DNA from: JBFWVD01 sp050246915
Lineage (GTDB): Bacteria; Actinomycetota; Acidimicrobiia; Acidimicrobiales; Ilumatobacteraceae
Length of the DNA stretch: 64,000 bases
Direction: 5' to 3'
Assembly: GCA_050246915.1 (NCBI GenBank)
Contig: JBFWVD010000016.1
Coordinates: 1 to 64,000 of the forward strand
The notes under the pieces: model-generated
Databases searched by the model: none
The model's input: the letters and a program-made list of their open reading frames with translations, nothing else
Told to the model about the DNA's origin: nothing
Made by a program: the position numbers and the translations under genes
Shown: piece by piece, positions 52,854 through 61,179 of the stretch
Layout of the letters: each line of letters opens with the position of its first letter
Position numbering within the stretch: position 1 is the first letter of the stretch

Positions 52854-54159
52854 TGCGCCCGTGACCGATGTTGATGTCATCGTGGTCGGCGCCGGCCCCG
52901 CCGGTGCGGCCGCTGCGCTCACCTTGGCCCGGGCGGGTCGCAACGTCGTGCTGGTCGAGCGGGGTCCGTTCCCTGGCTCGAAGAACATGTACGGCGGTGT
53001 GATCTATGGGCGGGTGCTCGACGAGATCATTCCTCGATGGTGGGACGAAGCGCCCATCCAGCGTTGGGTCACGCGGCGTTCGACGATGATCATGACGCCG
53101 ACGCAGGCGCTCACCGTCGACTTCCGGGCCGAGAACTGGGGCAAGCCTCCCTACAACGGTGCGACCGCGTATCGGCCGGACTTCGACAGCTGGTTCGCCG
53201 GCAAGGCAACCGATGCCGGCGCGCAGCTGGTCACTTCCACCGTCGCCACGGGCCTGCTCATGGATGGCGATCGCGTCGTCGGCATCCGGACCGATCGGCC
53301 CGGTGGCGAGCTCACTGCCAAGGTCGTCATCGCGTGCGACGGTGTGAACTCCTTCCTGGCCAAGGAGGCCGGTCTCTACACCCACACCGAAGCGTCGAAC
53401 TTCACGCTCGGGGTGAAGGAGACCATTGCCCTGCCTCGCGATCTCATCGATCAGCGCTTCGGCGTGCGCGGCCGTGAGGGTGTCGACATCGAAGTGATCG
53501 GATGCACGAGTGGCATCCCCGGCGGTGGCTTCATCTACACCAACCTCGACACGATCTCGGTGGGCCTCGTGTTGCGGCTGAGCGAGTTGTCCAAGCAGCA
53601 ACACCGGCCCGAAGAACTGCTGGGTCGCTTCAAGGCGCACGACGCCGTCACGCCACTGGTCGAAGGTGGCGACGTCAAGGAGTACTCGGCCCATCTCATC
53701 CCCGAGGCGGGCTACGAGATGATGCCGAAGCTCTCCACCAACGGCATGCTCGTCGCCGGCGACGCCGCCGCGATGTGTTTGGCCGCGGGTATCTGGCTCG
53801 AGGGCGTCAACTTCGCCATCGGTTCGGGCATCGCCGCGGGCGCAGCAGCTGCCGATGCCATCGCCAAGGGCGATACCAGCGAAGCGGGTCTGGCCGGTTA
53901 CCGCCAGCGACTCGAATCGAACTTCGTGCTCAAAGATCACAAGAAGCTCCGCAAGGCGCCCCACCTGATCATGAACGACCGATCGCAGCACCACTATCCG
54001 CAGATCGCCGCCAACATCATCGAGGACATCTTCACGGTGACCAACCCGGCGCCGAAGATGGGCTTTTCCAAGATCATCCTGCGCGAGTTGCGCAAGGGAT
54101 CGGTTCCGCTGCGCGGTGCCATCACCGACGCATGGCACGGTCTGCGGAGTTACGGATGA
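52846..54159 (+). CDS. FixC-like ETF:quinone oxidoreductase, flavoprotein subunit
   Basis: A 437-residue FAD enzyme of the FixC/ETF-QO family. The Rossmann motif is VVGAGPAGAAAALTLARAG, followed by SKNMYGGVIYG and GDAAAMCLAAGIWLEGVNFA, which carry FAD and quinone-site residues. It lacks the fused ferredoxin of mitochondrial ETF-QO; a separate FixX follows. It would accept electrons from EtfAB and reduce membrane quinone. GGAGG at 52836 lies inside etfA at good spacing for the ATG at 52846. Confidence 0.92.
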   Translation: MADAPVTDVDVIVVGAGPAGAAAALTLARAGRNVVLVERGPFPGSKNMYGGVIYGRVLDEIIPRWWDEAPIQRWVTRRSTMIMTPTQALTVDFRAENWGKPPYNGATAYRPDFDSWFAGKATDAGAQLVTSTVATGLLMDGDRVVGIRTDRPGGELTAKVVIACDGVNSFLAKEAGLYTHTEASNFTLGVKETIALPRDLIDQRFGVRGREGVDIEVIGCTSGIPGGGFIYTNLDTISVGLVLRLSELSKQQHRPEELLGRFKAHDAVTPLVEGGDVKEYSAHLIPEAGYEMMPKLSTNGMLVAGDAAAMCLAAGIWLEGVNFAIGSGIAAGAAAADAIAKGDTSEAGLAGYRQRLESNFVLKDHKKLRKAPHLIMNDRSQHHYPQIAANIIEDIFTVTNPAPKMGFSKIILRELRKGSVPLRGAITDAWHGLRSYG

Positions 54160-54221
54160 GCACGACGGATCATGATGCAGGCGTGGGGCACGATCGGGCG
54201 ATGACGGGGAGGACAGCATGA
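54156..54221 (+). CDS. Possible 21-residue linking ORF between fixC and fixX
   Basis: ATG 54156 overlaps the fixC stop as ATGA, and the stop at 54219-54221 overlaps the fixX ATG as ATGA. The peptide (MSTTDHDAGVGHDRAMTGRTA, 21 residues) has no known motif. The double overlap would keep ribosomes coupled across a 58-bp gap. It could be chance, since ATGA overlaps are easy to make. Confidence 0.25.
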   Translation: MSTTDHDAGVGHDRAMTGRTA

Positions 54222-54577
54222 AGAAGCTCAAGTTGCCTCGTCGACTCCCGGTCGATCGCGACACGTCCTACGACGCACCGCCGCACATGAGCCCGTGGCC
54301 GGAGCTCGCCTTCGAAGCCCGGATGAGCTCGGTCGAATTCCGCATCCACGAACGGGCCCACATCACCATCGATGACGACGCGTGCCGCGGCTGCTCGACG
54401 CGCGAGTGCACGGTGGCGTGCCCGGCCAACTTGTTCGTCCCCACCGCCGACGGTGGCATCTTGTTCAACTACGAGAACTGCTTCGAATGCGGCACCTGCT
54501 ACATGGTGTGCAACAACGGTTCGTTGAACTGGAGCTATCCCACCGGTGGCCACGGCGTCGTGTTCCGGCAGAGCTGA
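54218..54577 (+). CDS. FixX-like ferredoxin
   Basis: A 119-residue ferredoxin-like subunit. Two cysteine groups are CRGCSTRECTVACPANLF and CFECGTCYMVCNNGSLNWSYP, the latter ending in the WxYP typical of FixX and of the ETF-QO C-terminal domain. It completes the ETF:quinone oxidoreductase with FixC. The N-terminal 45 residues are an extra basic and Pro-rich stretch. It precedes etfB by two bases. Confidence 0.93.
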   Translation: MKKLKLPRRLPVDRDTSYDAPPHMSPWPELAFEARMSSVEFRIHERAHITIDDDACRGCSTRECTVACPANLFVPTADGGILFNYENCFECGTCYMVCNNGSLNWSYPTGGHGVVFRQS

Positions 54578-54579
54578 CC

Positions 54580-55458
54580 GTGTCCATCGTCGTGTGCCTC
54601 AAGTGGGTGAGCCTTCGACCGGTCGTGGACCCGTTGACGGCCGAGATCACCGACGACAGTCGCTGGTTCGGTCTCTCCTCGGCCGACGAGGCTGCGCTGG
54701 AGGTGGCTCTCGGCCTCGGTGAGCAATGGGCGACCGAGGTCATCGCCGTGAGCGCGGGCAGCGTCGAAGCCGAGGGCGCGCTGCGCTCTGCACTCGGATG
54801 CGGCGCCGATCGTGCGATTCGCGTCGAGTCATCGTCGGACGCTCCGAGCGATCGGGTGGCCGCCGGACTCGCTGAGGCGATCAGGCGCGCCGCCGGCGCT
54901 GACATGGGCGATGCTGACGCCAGCGACGCGAGCATTTCGCCGCTCGTCGTGGTGTGTGGCGATTACAGCCTCGATCGTGGAACGGGTTCGGTCCCTGCCT
55001 ATCTCGCCGAGGAGCTGGGAGCGGCGCAAGCGCTCGGCCTCATCGGCCTCACCGCGTCAGCGACGAAGAGCATCGACGCGCTCCGGCGATTGGACGGTGG
55101 ACGTCGCGAGCGACTGTCGGTCAGCGGACCGGCGGTCATCAGCGTGGAAGGCAGCGTCGCTCGACTGCGCCGCGCACCGTTGGCCAAGATGCTCGCGGCC
55201 GAGCGCGCTGTCATCGCCGTTGTGGACGGCTCCGTCGATCACGGCGCTGATGGCTCGCACACCAAGGTGCTGCGTCCCTATCGTCCACGCGCCCGTACCC
55301 TGCCACCCCCGGTCGGTGGCCATTCGCTGGACCGGATCCGAATCCTCACCGGTGCTGCGCAAGAGCGAACCCCGCCGCGCCGACTGGAGCTCGACCCGGT
55401 GGCCGCAGCCGATGCGGTCCTGGACCAGTTGCGATCCTGGGGATACCTCGACCGGTGA
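54580..55458 (+). CDS. etfB: Mycofactocin-linked electron transfer flavoprotein, beta subunit
   Basis: A 292-residue ETF beta subunit. It opens IVVCLKWVSLRPVVD, has the SADEAALEVALGL helix that in ETF beta precedes the AMP-binding region, and VVVCGDYSLDRGTGSVPAYLAEELG. It is longer than housekeeping EtfB (about 255) and diverged, as expected for a specialised ETF. The gene order alpha-QO-ferredoxin-beta is unusual; FixABCX operons usually run beta-alpha-C-X. GTG start; its stop overlaps the mftE GTG as GTGA. Confidence 0.88.
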   Translation: MSIVVCLKWVSLRPVVDPLTAEITDDSRWFGLSSADEAALEVALGLGEQWATEVIAVSAGSVEAEGALRSALGCGADRAIRVESSSDAPSDRVAAGLAEAIRRAAGADMGDADASDASISPLVVVCGDYSLDRGTGSVPAYLAEELGAAQALGLIGLTASATKSIDALRRLDGGRRERLSVSGPAVISVEGSVARLRRAPLAKMLAAERAVIAVVDGSVDHGADGSHTKVLRPYRPRARTLPPPVGGHSLDRIRILTGAAQERTPPRRLELDPVAAADAVLDQLRSWGYLDR

Positions 55459-56183
55459 CCGACGCTGGCGTCGACCTCGCCGGCCGCACGTGGCGAACCG
55501 TCGCTGATGACGCGCTGCTCATCGTCCCGGTCGGGTCGACCGAGCAGCACGGTCCCCATCTGCCACTCGACACCGATACCCGCATCGCAGTCGCGCTGGC
55601 CCGCGCCGCGGTCTCTGCAATTCCAATTGCGCTGTGTGCGCCGGCACTGGCGTACGGCTCCAGCGGTGAGCATGCCGGTTTCCCGGGGACGCTGTCGATC
55701 GGCGCCGAGGCTCTCGAGTTGGTCCTGGTGGAGTTGGTGCGATCGGCGGATCGGTTCCGCGGCGTCGTGCTGGTGAACGGCCACGGCGGGAACGTCCCCG
55801 TGCTCTCGCGGGTATCGCGTCGATGCGAGGCCGAGGGTCGTGCGGTGCTGGTGTGGTCGCCGTCGCTCGACTCGCTTGATCCGCCGCGCCGCGTCGCGGA
55901 TGCGCACGCCGGATGGTTCGAGACGTCGCTGATGCTCCATCTCGCCCCCGGCGACGTCGACATGGACGCCGCCGAGGCCGGCAACACCGATCCGCTGCCG
56001 GCGATCTTCGAACGGCTGGTTCGAGACGGCGTGCACAACGTGTCGCCCAACGGTGTGCTCGGCGATCCGTCGGGGGCGAGCGCACACGATGGTCGCGTGA
56101 TGTTCGAGGCCCTCACCGCAGCACTCATCCAAGCGGTGACCGTGTGGATGGGTGGCCTCCGGCCGGGCCCATCGGTCAGCTGA
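55455..56183 (+). CDS. mftE: Mycofactocin peptidase MftE (creatininase family)
   Basis: A 242-residue creatinine-amidohydrolase-fold metallopeptidase. Metal ligands are visible in GSTEQHGPHLPLDTD, SGEHAGFPGT and LVNGHGGNVPVLS. MftE cuts the cyclised MftA to release the Val-Tyr-derived dipeptide. It is translationally coupled to etfB by a GTGA overlap and followed by mftF five bases later. Its separation from mftABC by 10 kb is unusual. A palindrome copy (CAA at 55618) codes for AIPIA. Confidence 0.93.
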   Translation: MTDAGVDLAGRTWRTVADDALLIVPVGSTEQHGPHLPLDTDTRIAVALARAAVSAIPIALCAPALAYGSSGEHAGFPGTLSIGAEALELVLVELVRSADRFRGVVLVNGHGGNVPVLSRVSRRCEAEGRAVLVWSPSLDSLDPPRRVADAHAGWFETSLMLHLAPGDVDMDAAEAGNTDPLPAIFERLVRDGVHNVSPNGVLGDPSGASAHDGRVMFEALTAALIQAVTVWMGGLRPGPSVS

Positions 56184-56188
56184 GAGCG

Positions 56189-57586
56189 ATGCGCATGTAT
56201 CTGCGCCTCGATGACGACACCCGAGTCCTCCCCGACGGGATCCTCGGCGGCTCACCGACCACCTATCTGCGGCTCACGGACGCCGGCCGACGGGTCGTCG
56301 ACGCGATCGCGCGGGGCGAGGCGGTCGCGGCCAGCGCGCTCGTCGACCGTCTGATCGATACCGGCGCCGCCCATCGCGTTCCCGATCAGGGTGTTCCCGA
56401 CAACGGATCGCGTCGATTCGACCTCGTCGACGTGACGGTGGTCGTGCCGGCGCTCGATGCCGCAGTCGATCGACGCGGCCTCGATGGTGTGGCGTCGATC
56501 ATCGTGGTCGACGACGGGTCCTACCCGCCGTTGCCCGATGCCATGATCCGACACGATCAGCCGCGCGGACCCGGCCCCTCGCGCAACGATGGCGCAACCA
56601 GGGTTGACACCGATCTGATCTTGTTCCTGGACACATCGGTCACCATGGCGCCCGGCGCTCTGGTGACCATGTTGGGACACTTCGATGATCCACAGGTGGC
56701 GTTGGTCGCGCCGCGTGTGCGCAGCCGGGCGGGGGTGAGTCGCTTGGCGCGCTATGAGCGGCGGCGTTCGCCGCTCGATCTCGGTCCTCGCTCGGCCCGG
56801 GTCGCCCCTCGCACTCGCGTCAGCTACGTCCCGTCCGCGGCCGTGATGATACGAACCGATGTGTTCCATGCCCTCGGAGGGTTCGACGAGCAGTTGCGCT
56901 ACGGCGAGGACGTGGACCTCGTCTGGCGCCTCGCGGCGAGGGGCTGTCGCATGCGCTATGTGGCCGACGCGGTGGCCGAGCACTCGCCGCGATCGTCGTG
57001 GCGTGCTCTGTTACGGCAACGCTTCAGTTACGGATCCTCGGCTGCGGCGTTGGCGCGTCGGCACGGTGAACTGGTGGCGCCGGCGATGTTGTCGCCGTGG
57101 AGCATCGCCGTGTGGGCCCTGGCATTCGTCGGTCAACCCGTGCTGAGCGCTGGCGTCGCGGCGGGAACGACGGTGACGCTGCATCGCAAGCTCCCGTCGT
57201 TGCCGACATCCGAGGCGGTCCGCCTCACCGTCAATGGGCATCTCGGCGCCGGTCGCCAACTGCTGGAGGCGACGCGGCGAGCCTGGCTGCCGATCGTCGT
57301 CGTGGCCGCGGTCGGGTCCCGTCGGTCCCGTCGTCTGCTCGCGCTCGCGGCCGTCGCCGCTTGGTGGCCCGTGCCATCTGATGCAGGTCCGCTTGACGTC
57401 GTCGGTGAAGGTGCCATCCGTTGCGCTGACGACGCGGCCTACTGCACCGGGGTGTGGGCGGGCATGCTGCGCGAGCGGACGTTGCGCCCCCTCGAGCCGG
57501 TGTTCAGCCGAGCGGGAGGCGCGAGCGGTTCTGTTCGTGATCGAGTAGCCAGCGTTTGGTCTCGATTCCGCCAGCGAACCCGGTGA
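56189..57586 (+). CDS. mftF: Mycofactocin glycosyltransferase MftF
   Basis: A 465-residue GT2-family glycosyltransferase with an N-terminal extension of about 85 residues. The GT core shows IIVVDDGSYPP, RGPGPSRNDGATRVDTDLILFLD, and GGFDEQLRYGEDVDLVWRLAARG; C-terminal hydrophobic segments suggest membrane association. In mycobacteria MftF adds a beta-1,4-glucose chain to mycofactocin. The last 83 bases overlap the convergent ogt gene. It is the last gene of the etfA-mftF operon. Confidence 0.92.
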   Translation: MRMYLRLDDDTRVLPDGILGGSPTTYLRLTDAGRRVVDAIARGEAVAASALVDRLIDTGAAHRVPDQGVPDNGSRRFDLVDVTVVVPALDAAVDRRGLDGVASIIVVDDGSYPPLPDAMIRHDQPRGPGPSRNDGATRVDTDLILFLDTSVTMAPGALVTMLGHFDDPQVALVAPRVRSRAGVSRLARYERRRSPLDLGPRSARVAPRTRVSYVPSAAVMIRTDVFHALGGFDEQLRYGEDVDLVWRLAARGCRMRYVADAVAEHSPRSSWRALLRQRFSYGSSAAALARRHGELVAPAMLSPWSIAVWALAFVGQPVLSAGVAAGTTVTLHRKLPSLPTSEAVRLTVNGHLGAGRQLLEATRRAWLPIVVVAAVGSRRSRRLLALAAVAAWWPVPSDAGPLDVVGEGAIRCADDAAYCTGVWAGMLRERTLRPLEPVFSRAGGASGSVRDRVASVWSRFRQRTR

Positions 57587-58004
57587 GGGAACCGTTGCTG
57601 CCGATGACCCGATGGCACGGGATGATGATCCCGATGGGGTTGCGCCCCACGGCGTTGGCCACCGCGCGCACCGCACTCGGCCGTCCGATCGACGCGGCCA
57701 ACTGACCGTACGTCCACGTCTCCCCGATCGGGATCTGTCCGAGCATCAGCCAGACGGTCTGCTGTAGGTCAGTGCCCTGCGGGTCGAGCGGCAGATCGAA
57801 CGTCGGTGTCTCGCCGTCGAAGTAGAGCCGCAGTTGCCGACGCGTCTCGACGAGCACTCCGTTGGCGTCGGCGTCGGGCGTCGGCTCGGGCACGACGACG
57901 CGTCCGGACTTCATCACGGGCCACATGACACTGCGCAGGCCGGTGTCGGTGGCGGTGAGGGTGAGCGTCCCGGTTGGGCTGTCCATGGTCATGGTCTGCA
58001 ACAT
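57504..58004 (-). CDS. ogt: Methylated-DNA-protein cysteine methyltransferase
   Basis: A 166-residue O6-alkylguanine-DNA alkyltransferase. The acceptor-cysteine motif is IIPCHRVIG, preceded by the wing AVRAVANAVGRNP and followed by GFAGGIETKRWLLDHE. It removes O6-methyl groups from guanine in a suicide reaction. It overlaps mftF by 83 bases at the 3' ends. The Ada-AlkA fusion lies directly upstream in the same direction, the pairing seen in mycobacteria. Confidence 0.93.
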   Translation of the reverse strand: MLQTMTMDSPTGTLTLTATDTGLRSVMWPVMKSGRVVVPEPTPDADANGVLVETRRQLRLYFDGETPTFDLPLDPQGTDLQQTVWLMLGQIPIGETWTYGQLAASIGRPSAVRAVANAVGRNPIGIIIPCHRVIGSNGSLTGFAGGIETKRWLLDHEQNRSRLPLG

Positions 58005-58066
58005 GATCGGGCTCCGATCGTGGATGGAACGAGAGGGGGAACGGGTGCTTGGGTGCAGGAGCGTCG

Positions 58067-59587
58067 TCACAACGTCGCCCACAGGTGCATGAGGGCGTAC
58101 GAGCGCCACGGCCGCCAGCGTTCGGCGGCGGCCGCCGCTGCTCGTGGCTGGCCGTCGAGCCCGAGGCGTTCGAGTGCACGGCGCACTGCGAGATCGGTGG
58201 GGAGGAAGACGTCGGGATCGCTCAACGCCCGCATCGAAACGTACCCAGCAGTCCACGGTCCGATCCCCGGCAGTGATGTCAAGTTCTGTTGCGTCCGGTG
58301 ACGGTCGGCACCGGGGGAGAGGTCGATATCGCCGCGCGCGATGGCCGAGCACAACCCGATGAGGGCCCGTGATCGCGACCGTGGTCCGGCAATGGTCGAA
58401 GGATCGATGTCCGCCAGCGCAGCGGGGGTCGGGAAAGCCCGGAGCACGCCGCTGTCGACATCGCGTAGATCCTCGGGCAGCAACTCGCCGTGTTCCTCGG
58501 CCAAGCGCGCCGCCAGTGTGCGGGCACCGGCCACCGACACCTGTTGACCGAGCACCGCGCGCACGGCCACCTCGGCACCGTCGACGTGGCCCGGCACTCG
58601 CAGGCCCGGCTGCTGCTCGATCAGCGGCGCCATGATCGGGTCGATGCTGAACGCTTCCGCGATCGTCCACGGATCGGCATCGAGATCGAGGAGCCGCCGG
58701 CAACGATGCACCGCGACGGCCAGATCCGCCACCGACTCGAGACGGAACGAGGCGCGGATGTGATCGCACGGTTCGCCAACCGCGCGCAACGCCACGAGAC
58801 CGAAACCTCCGGGTAGACGGAGGCTTCGCCGATACGTCGTGCCGTCCCAACTCTCCACACCGGGAATGGCGCGAACCGCAAGGAACCCGAACAGTGACGC
58901 CGCGTCGAACGGTTGACGCAGCGCGAGTCGAACCGTCACCGCGCCAGCCTCGACGCCACCGCGACCTGCTGCCGAGGCACCGCGCCGTGCGACGCGCAAT
59001 TGGGTGGGCGTGGCATCGAAGACCTTGGCGATGGTGTCGTTGAACTGACGGACGCTGGAGAACCCAGCCGCGAAGGCCACGTCGGTGATCGACATCGTCG
59101 TGGTCTCGATGAGCAACCGTGCCGTCTGCGCCCGTTGCGCAACGGCGATTGCCAAGGGGCCGGCCCCCACCTCGCTCACGAGGAGTCGGTGCAGCTGGCG
59201 TTCGCCGTAGGACAGATGCTCGGCCAGGCCGGTCACCCCGCTGCGGTCCACCACCCCATCGGCGATGAGCTGCATGGCCCGCCCGACCACATCAGCGCGC
59301 TGGTTCCACGCCGGTGAACCCGGCGCAGCGTCGGGGCGGCAGCGTTTGCAGGCACGGAACCCTGCACTCTGGGCGGCGGCAGCGGTGGGGAAGAACCGGC
59401 AATGGCGACGCAATGGTGTGCGGGCGGGACAGCTGGGTCGGCAGTAGATGCCCGTGGAGGTGACGGCGAGATAGACCGCGCCGTCGAAGCGGCGATCCTT
59501 GCTGCGCGCCGCCTCGTACCACCGGTCATCGGCGCGCGTGGCGGGGCCAGCAGCCACAGGATCGGGTGTCGCGTCCGTGCGGGCCAT
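58067..59587 (-). CDS. Ada-AlkA fusion: methylation-sensing regulator and 3-methyladenine glycosylase
   Basis: A 506-residue three-part repair protein. The N-terminal Ada zinc domain has YCRPSCPAR with CRFF and CKRCRPD as the four-Cys site that accepts methyl groups from phosphotriesters. An AraC-type DNA-binding domain follows (AFAAGFSSVRQFNDTIAKVF). The C-terminal half is AlkA with an HhH-GPD fold (SLPGIGPWTAGYVSMRAL and the catalytic Asp in FLPTDLAVRR). It senses methylation damage, activates genes and excises alkylated bases. Length and order match mycobacterial AlkA (Ada-AlkA). Confidence 0.92.
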   Translation of the reverse strand: MARTDATPDPVAAGPATRADDRWYEAARSKDRRFDGAVYLAVTSTGIYCRPSCPARTPLRRHCRFFPTAAAAQSAGFRACKRCRPDAAPGSPAWNQRADVVGRAMQLIADGVVDRSGVTGLAEHLSYGERQLHRLLVSEVGAGPLAIAVAQRAQTARLLIETTTMSITDVAFAAGFSSVRQFNDTIAKVFDATPTQLRVARRGASAAGRGGVEAGAVTVRLALRQPFDAASLFGFLAVRAIPGVESWDGTTYRRSLRLPGGFGLVALRAVGEPCDHIRASFRLESVADLAVAVHRCRRLLDLDADPWTIAEAFSIDPIMAPLIEQQPGLRVPGHVDGAEVAVRAVLGQQVSVAGARTLAARLAEEHGELLPEDLRDVDSGVLRAFPTPAALADIDPSTIAGPRSRSRALIGLCSAIARGDIDLSPGADRHRTQQNLTSLPGIGPWTAGYVSMRALSDPDVFLPTDLAVRRALERLGLDGQPRAAAAAAERWRPWRSYALMHLWATL

Positions 59588-59619
59588 GGGTCCAGCATGA
59601 CCGCTGCAGAGCGTGATGA

Positions 59620-60711
59620 CTAGCGGGATTCGGACACGGCGGTGCGGGTCGTGGTCGCCGACGTGTGGCGCAACGAGGTGATGGCCGCTCTGAGCTCCGG
59701 TCGGATCTCGCCGGCCACGATGAGGTACTCGACGTTGTGGAGACGTCCGACCGTCCCGACCCGCTGACCGGTGGGGTTGTGGATGCCGATCATGGCGCCG
59801 ACATAGCGGCGAGTGGGAAACGGGATCACCTCGACGGCGCCCCGTTCGCCACACATGGCGACCACATCGTCCAATGTCACCCAACTCTCGTCGTTCATCG
59901 ACACCACGACCGTCGCAGCATCGACGCGGGTGATGCAGTGGGCCAACGCGTCGGGCATGGTGCGACGTGAGTCGAACGCCGATCGCGTCGAGGCGTCACG
60001 GAGATCGTCTCGCTTGCAGACCTTGCCGAAGTGATCGGGTTCATCGCCGAGAGCGAGCGTCTCCCACACGTGGTAGTTCGATTTGTAGCGATGTTGGTTG
60101 TAGGGCGGATCGAGATAGGCGAGATCGAACGATCCCAGCGAGCCGACGAGGTCCACGGCATCACCGTGCACGGCGCGACCGGTCCCGTCGTGCAGCTCCG
60201 GCGAACGGAGGGTCAACTCGGCAAATGCTCTCGGAGCGAGTGACTTCAAGAACGCCATCTGAACGCCGGTGGTGGAGTCGATGCGATCGGCTGCCTCGAT
60301 CACGGCGGTGATCAGGATCGGCTCGAGTGGGGTTCCTGCGTGATGGAGCGCGATGTGGCGACGTGCTGCATCGATGCGCATGGCGTTGTCGCGCCGGAAG
60401 AAGTGAGCCTGATCGGCAAAGGTGCGCGTGACGTAGCCCTCCACCGGGTCGGCCAGCGACAGTTCCATCAGTGCATCAGCGATGAGTGCGGCATCGGTGT
60501 TCGATCGGTCGGTCTCCACATAGCAGCGGGCAAAGGTCGCGGCGTACGCAGCGGAGTCCACCGCTGTCACGTGCAACCCCAATTGCTTGAACGCCTGAGC
60601 GACGCGGGTCGTGCCGGTGAACAGATCGAGGGCGGTGCGTGCACAGCTGGCCGCGGCCAGAGTGCTCAACGCCGGTACGAGGCGTCGCTTCGATCCGAGG
60701 TACTTGATCAT
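59620..60711 (-). CDS. D12-class N6-adenine DNA methyltransferase, apparently solitary
   Basis: A 363-residue DNA adenine methyltransferase. MIKYLGSKRRLVP is the family's opening, ALDLFTGTTRVAQAF the SAM-binding FxGxG-like motif, and YLDPPYNQHRYKSNYH the catalytic DPPY motif. The D12 class includes Dam and several restriction-linked enzymes. No restriction endonuclease is beside it, so it is apparently an orphan. Its target is unknown. It is the only DNA methyltransferase in the window and a candidate to act on the dispersed palindrome, which is speculative. Confidence 0.88.
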   Translation of the reverse strand: MIKYLGSKRRLVPALSTLAAASCARTALDLFTGTTRVAQAFKQLGLHVTAVDSAAYAATFARCYVETDRSNTDAALIADALMELSLADPVEGYVTRTFADQAHFFRRDNAMRIDAARRHIALHHAGTPLEPILITAVIEAADRIDSTTGVQMAFLKSLAPRAFAELTLRSPELHDGTGRAVHGDAVDLVGSLGSFDLAYLDPPYNQHRYKSNYHVWETLALGDEPDHFGKVCKRDDLRDASTRSAFDSRRTMPDALAHCITRVDAATVVVSMNDESWVTLDDVVAMCGERGAVEVIPFPTRRYVGAMIGIHNPTGQRVGTVGRLHNVEYLIVAGEIRPELRAAITSLRHTSATTTRTAVSESR

Positions 60712-60733
60712 TGCTGGGCTCCGCTGGGAGCGA

Positions 60734-61105
60734 TCACCATGACGCCGGAACGGAGCCGTGATCGAACGCGCCGTCGGGGCCGGGAAGGAACGGCGCGACG
60801 TCGATGATGGCGCCAAGAGCGATGGCCCCATAGACGTGCGGGAACAGGGGCTCATCGGGCTGTGCCGGAGAACCATCGGGATGGGCGGGCGCTTCCCATC
60901 GCAACGGCACGGTGAGGCTCGATTCGTCGATGGCGAGCAGCACCAGATCCGATGCCCCGCGGTAGAAGCGGTTTCCCACCTCGATGATCTGTGCGATGGT
61001 CGAGCAATGGGCGAAGCCCTCGGTGGTGAGGCTCGCGGAGCGCAGTTCCCCGGCCGCCTGGGCGCGAGCCCACGTGCCGGCGTCGGTGAGGTGGACGATC
61101 ACCAA
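60734..61105 (-). CDS. DUF952-domain protein
   Basis: A 123-residue protein of the DUF952 family. VHLTDAGTWARAQAAGELRSASLTTEGFAHCS (quoted in part: TEGFAHCSTIAQI) and VPLRWEAP with FPHVYGAI are the family's conserved segments; it resembles ADP-ribosyltransferase-like small proteins but has no proven activity. It starts at ATG 61105 and lies 22 bp upstream of the methyltransferase gene in the same direction. Confidence 0.85.
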   Translation of the reverse strand: MVIVHLTDAGTWARAQAAGELRSASLTTEGFAHCSTIAQIIEVGNRFYRGASDLVLLAIDESSLTVPLRWEAPAHPDGSPAQPDEPLFPHVYGAIALGAIIDVAPFLPGPDGAFDHGSVPASW

Positions 61106-61140
61106 CGCAGCTTGTCACGGACGCTGTGCGTCGACCGGAG

Positions 61141-61179
61141 CCCAGCGACCGAGCCCAGCGACCGAGCCCAGCGACCGCG
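61141..61179. repeat. 13-bp tandem repeat
   Basis: CCCAGCGACCGAG is repeated twice exactly and once with a single change, upstream of the EF-G-like gene and downstream of the DUF952 gene start. Thirteen is not a codon multiple, so it is not coding. It may be a slippage tract in the promoter region. Confidence 0.65.
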
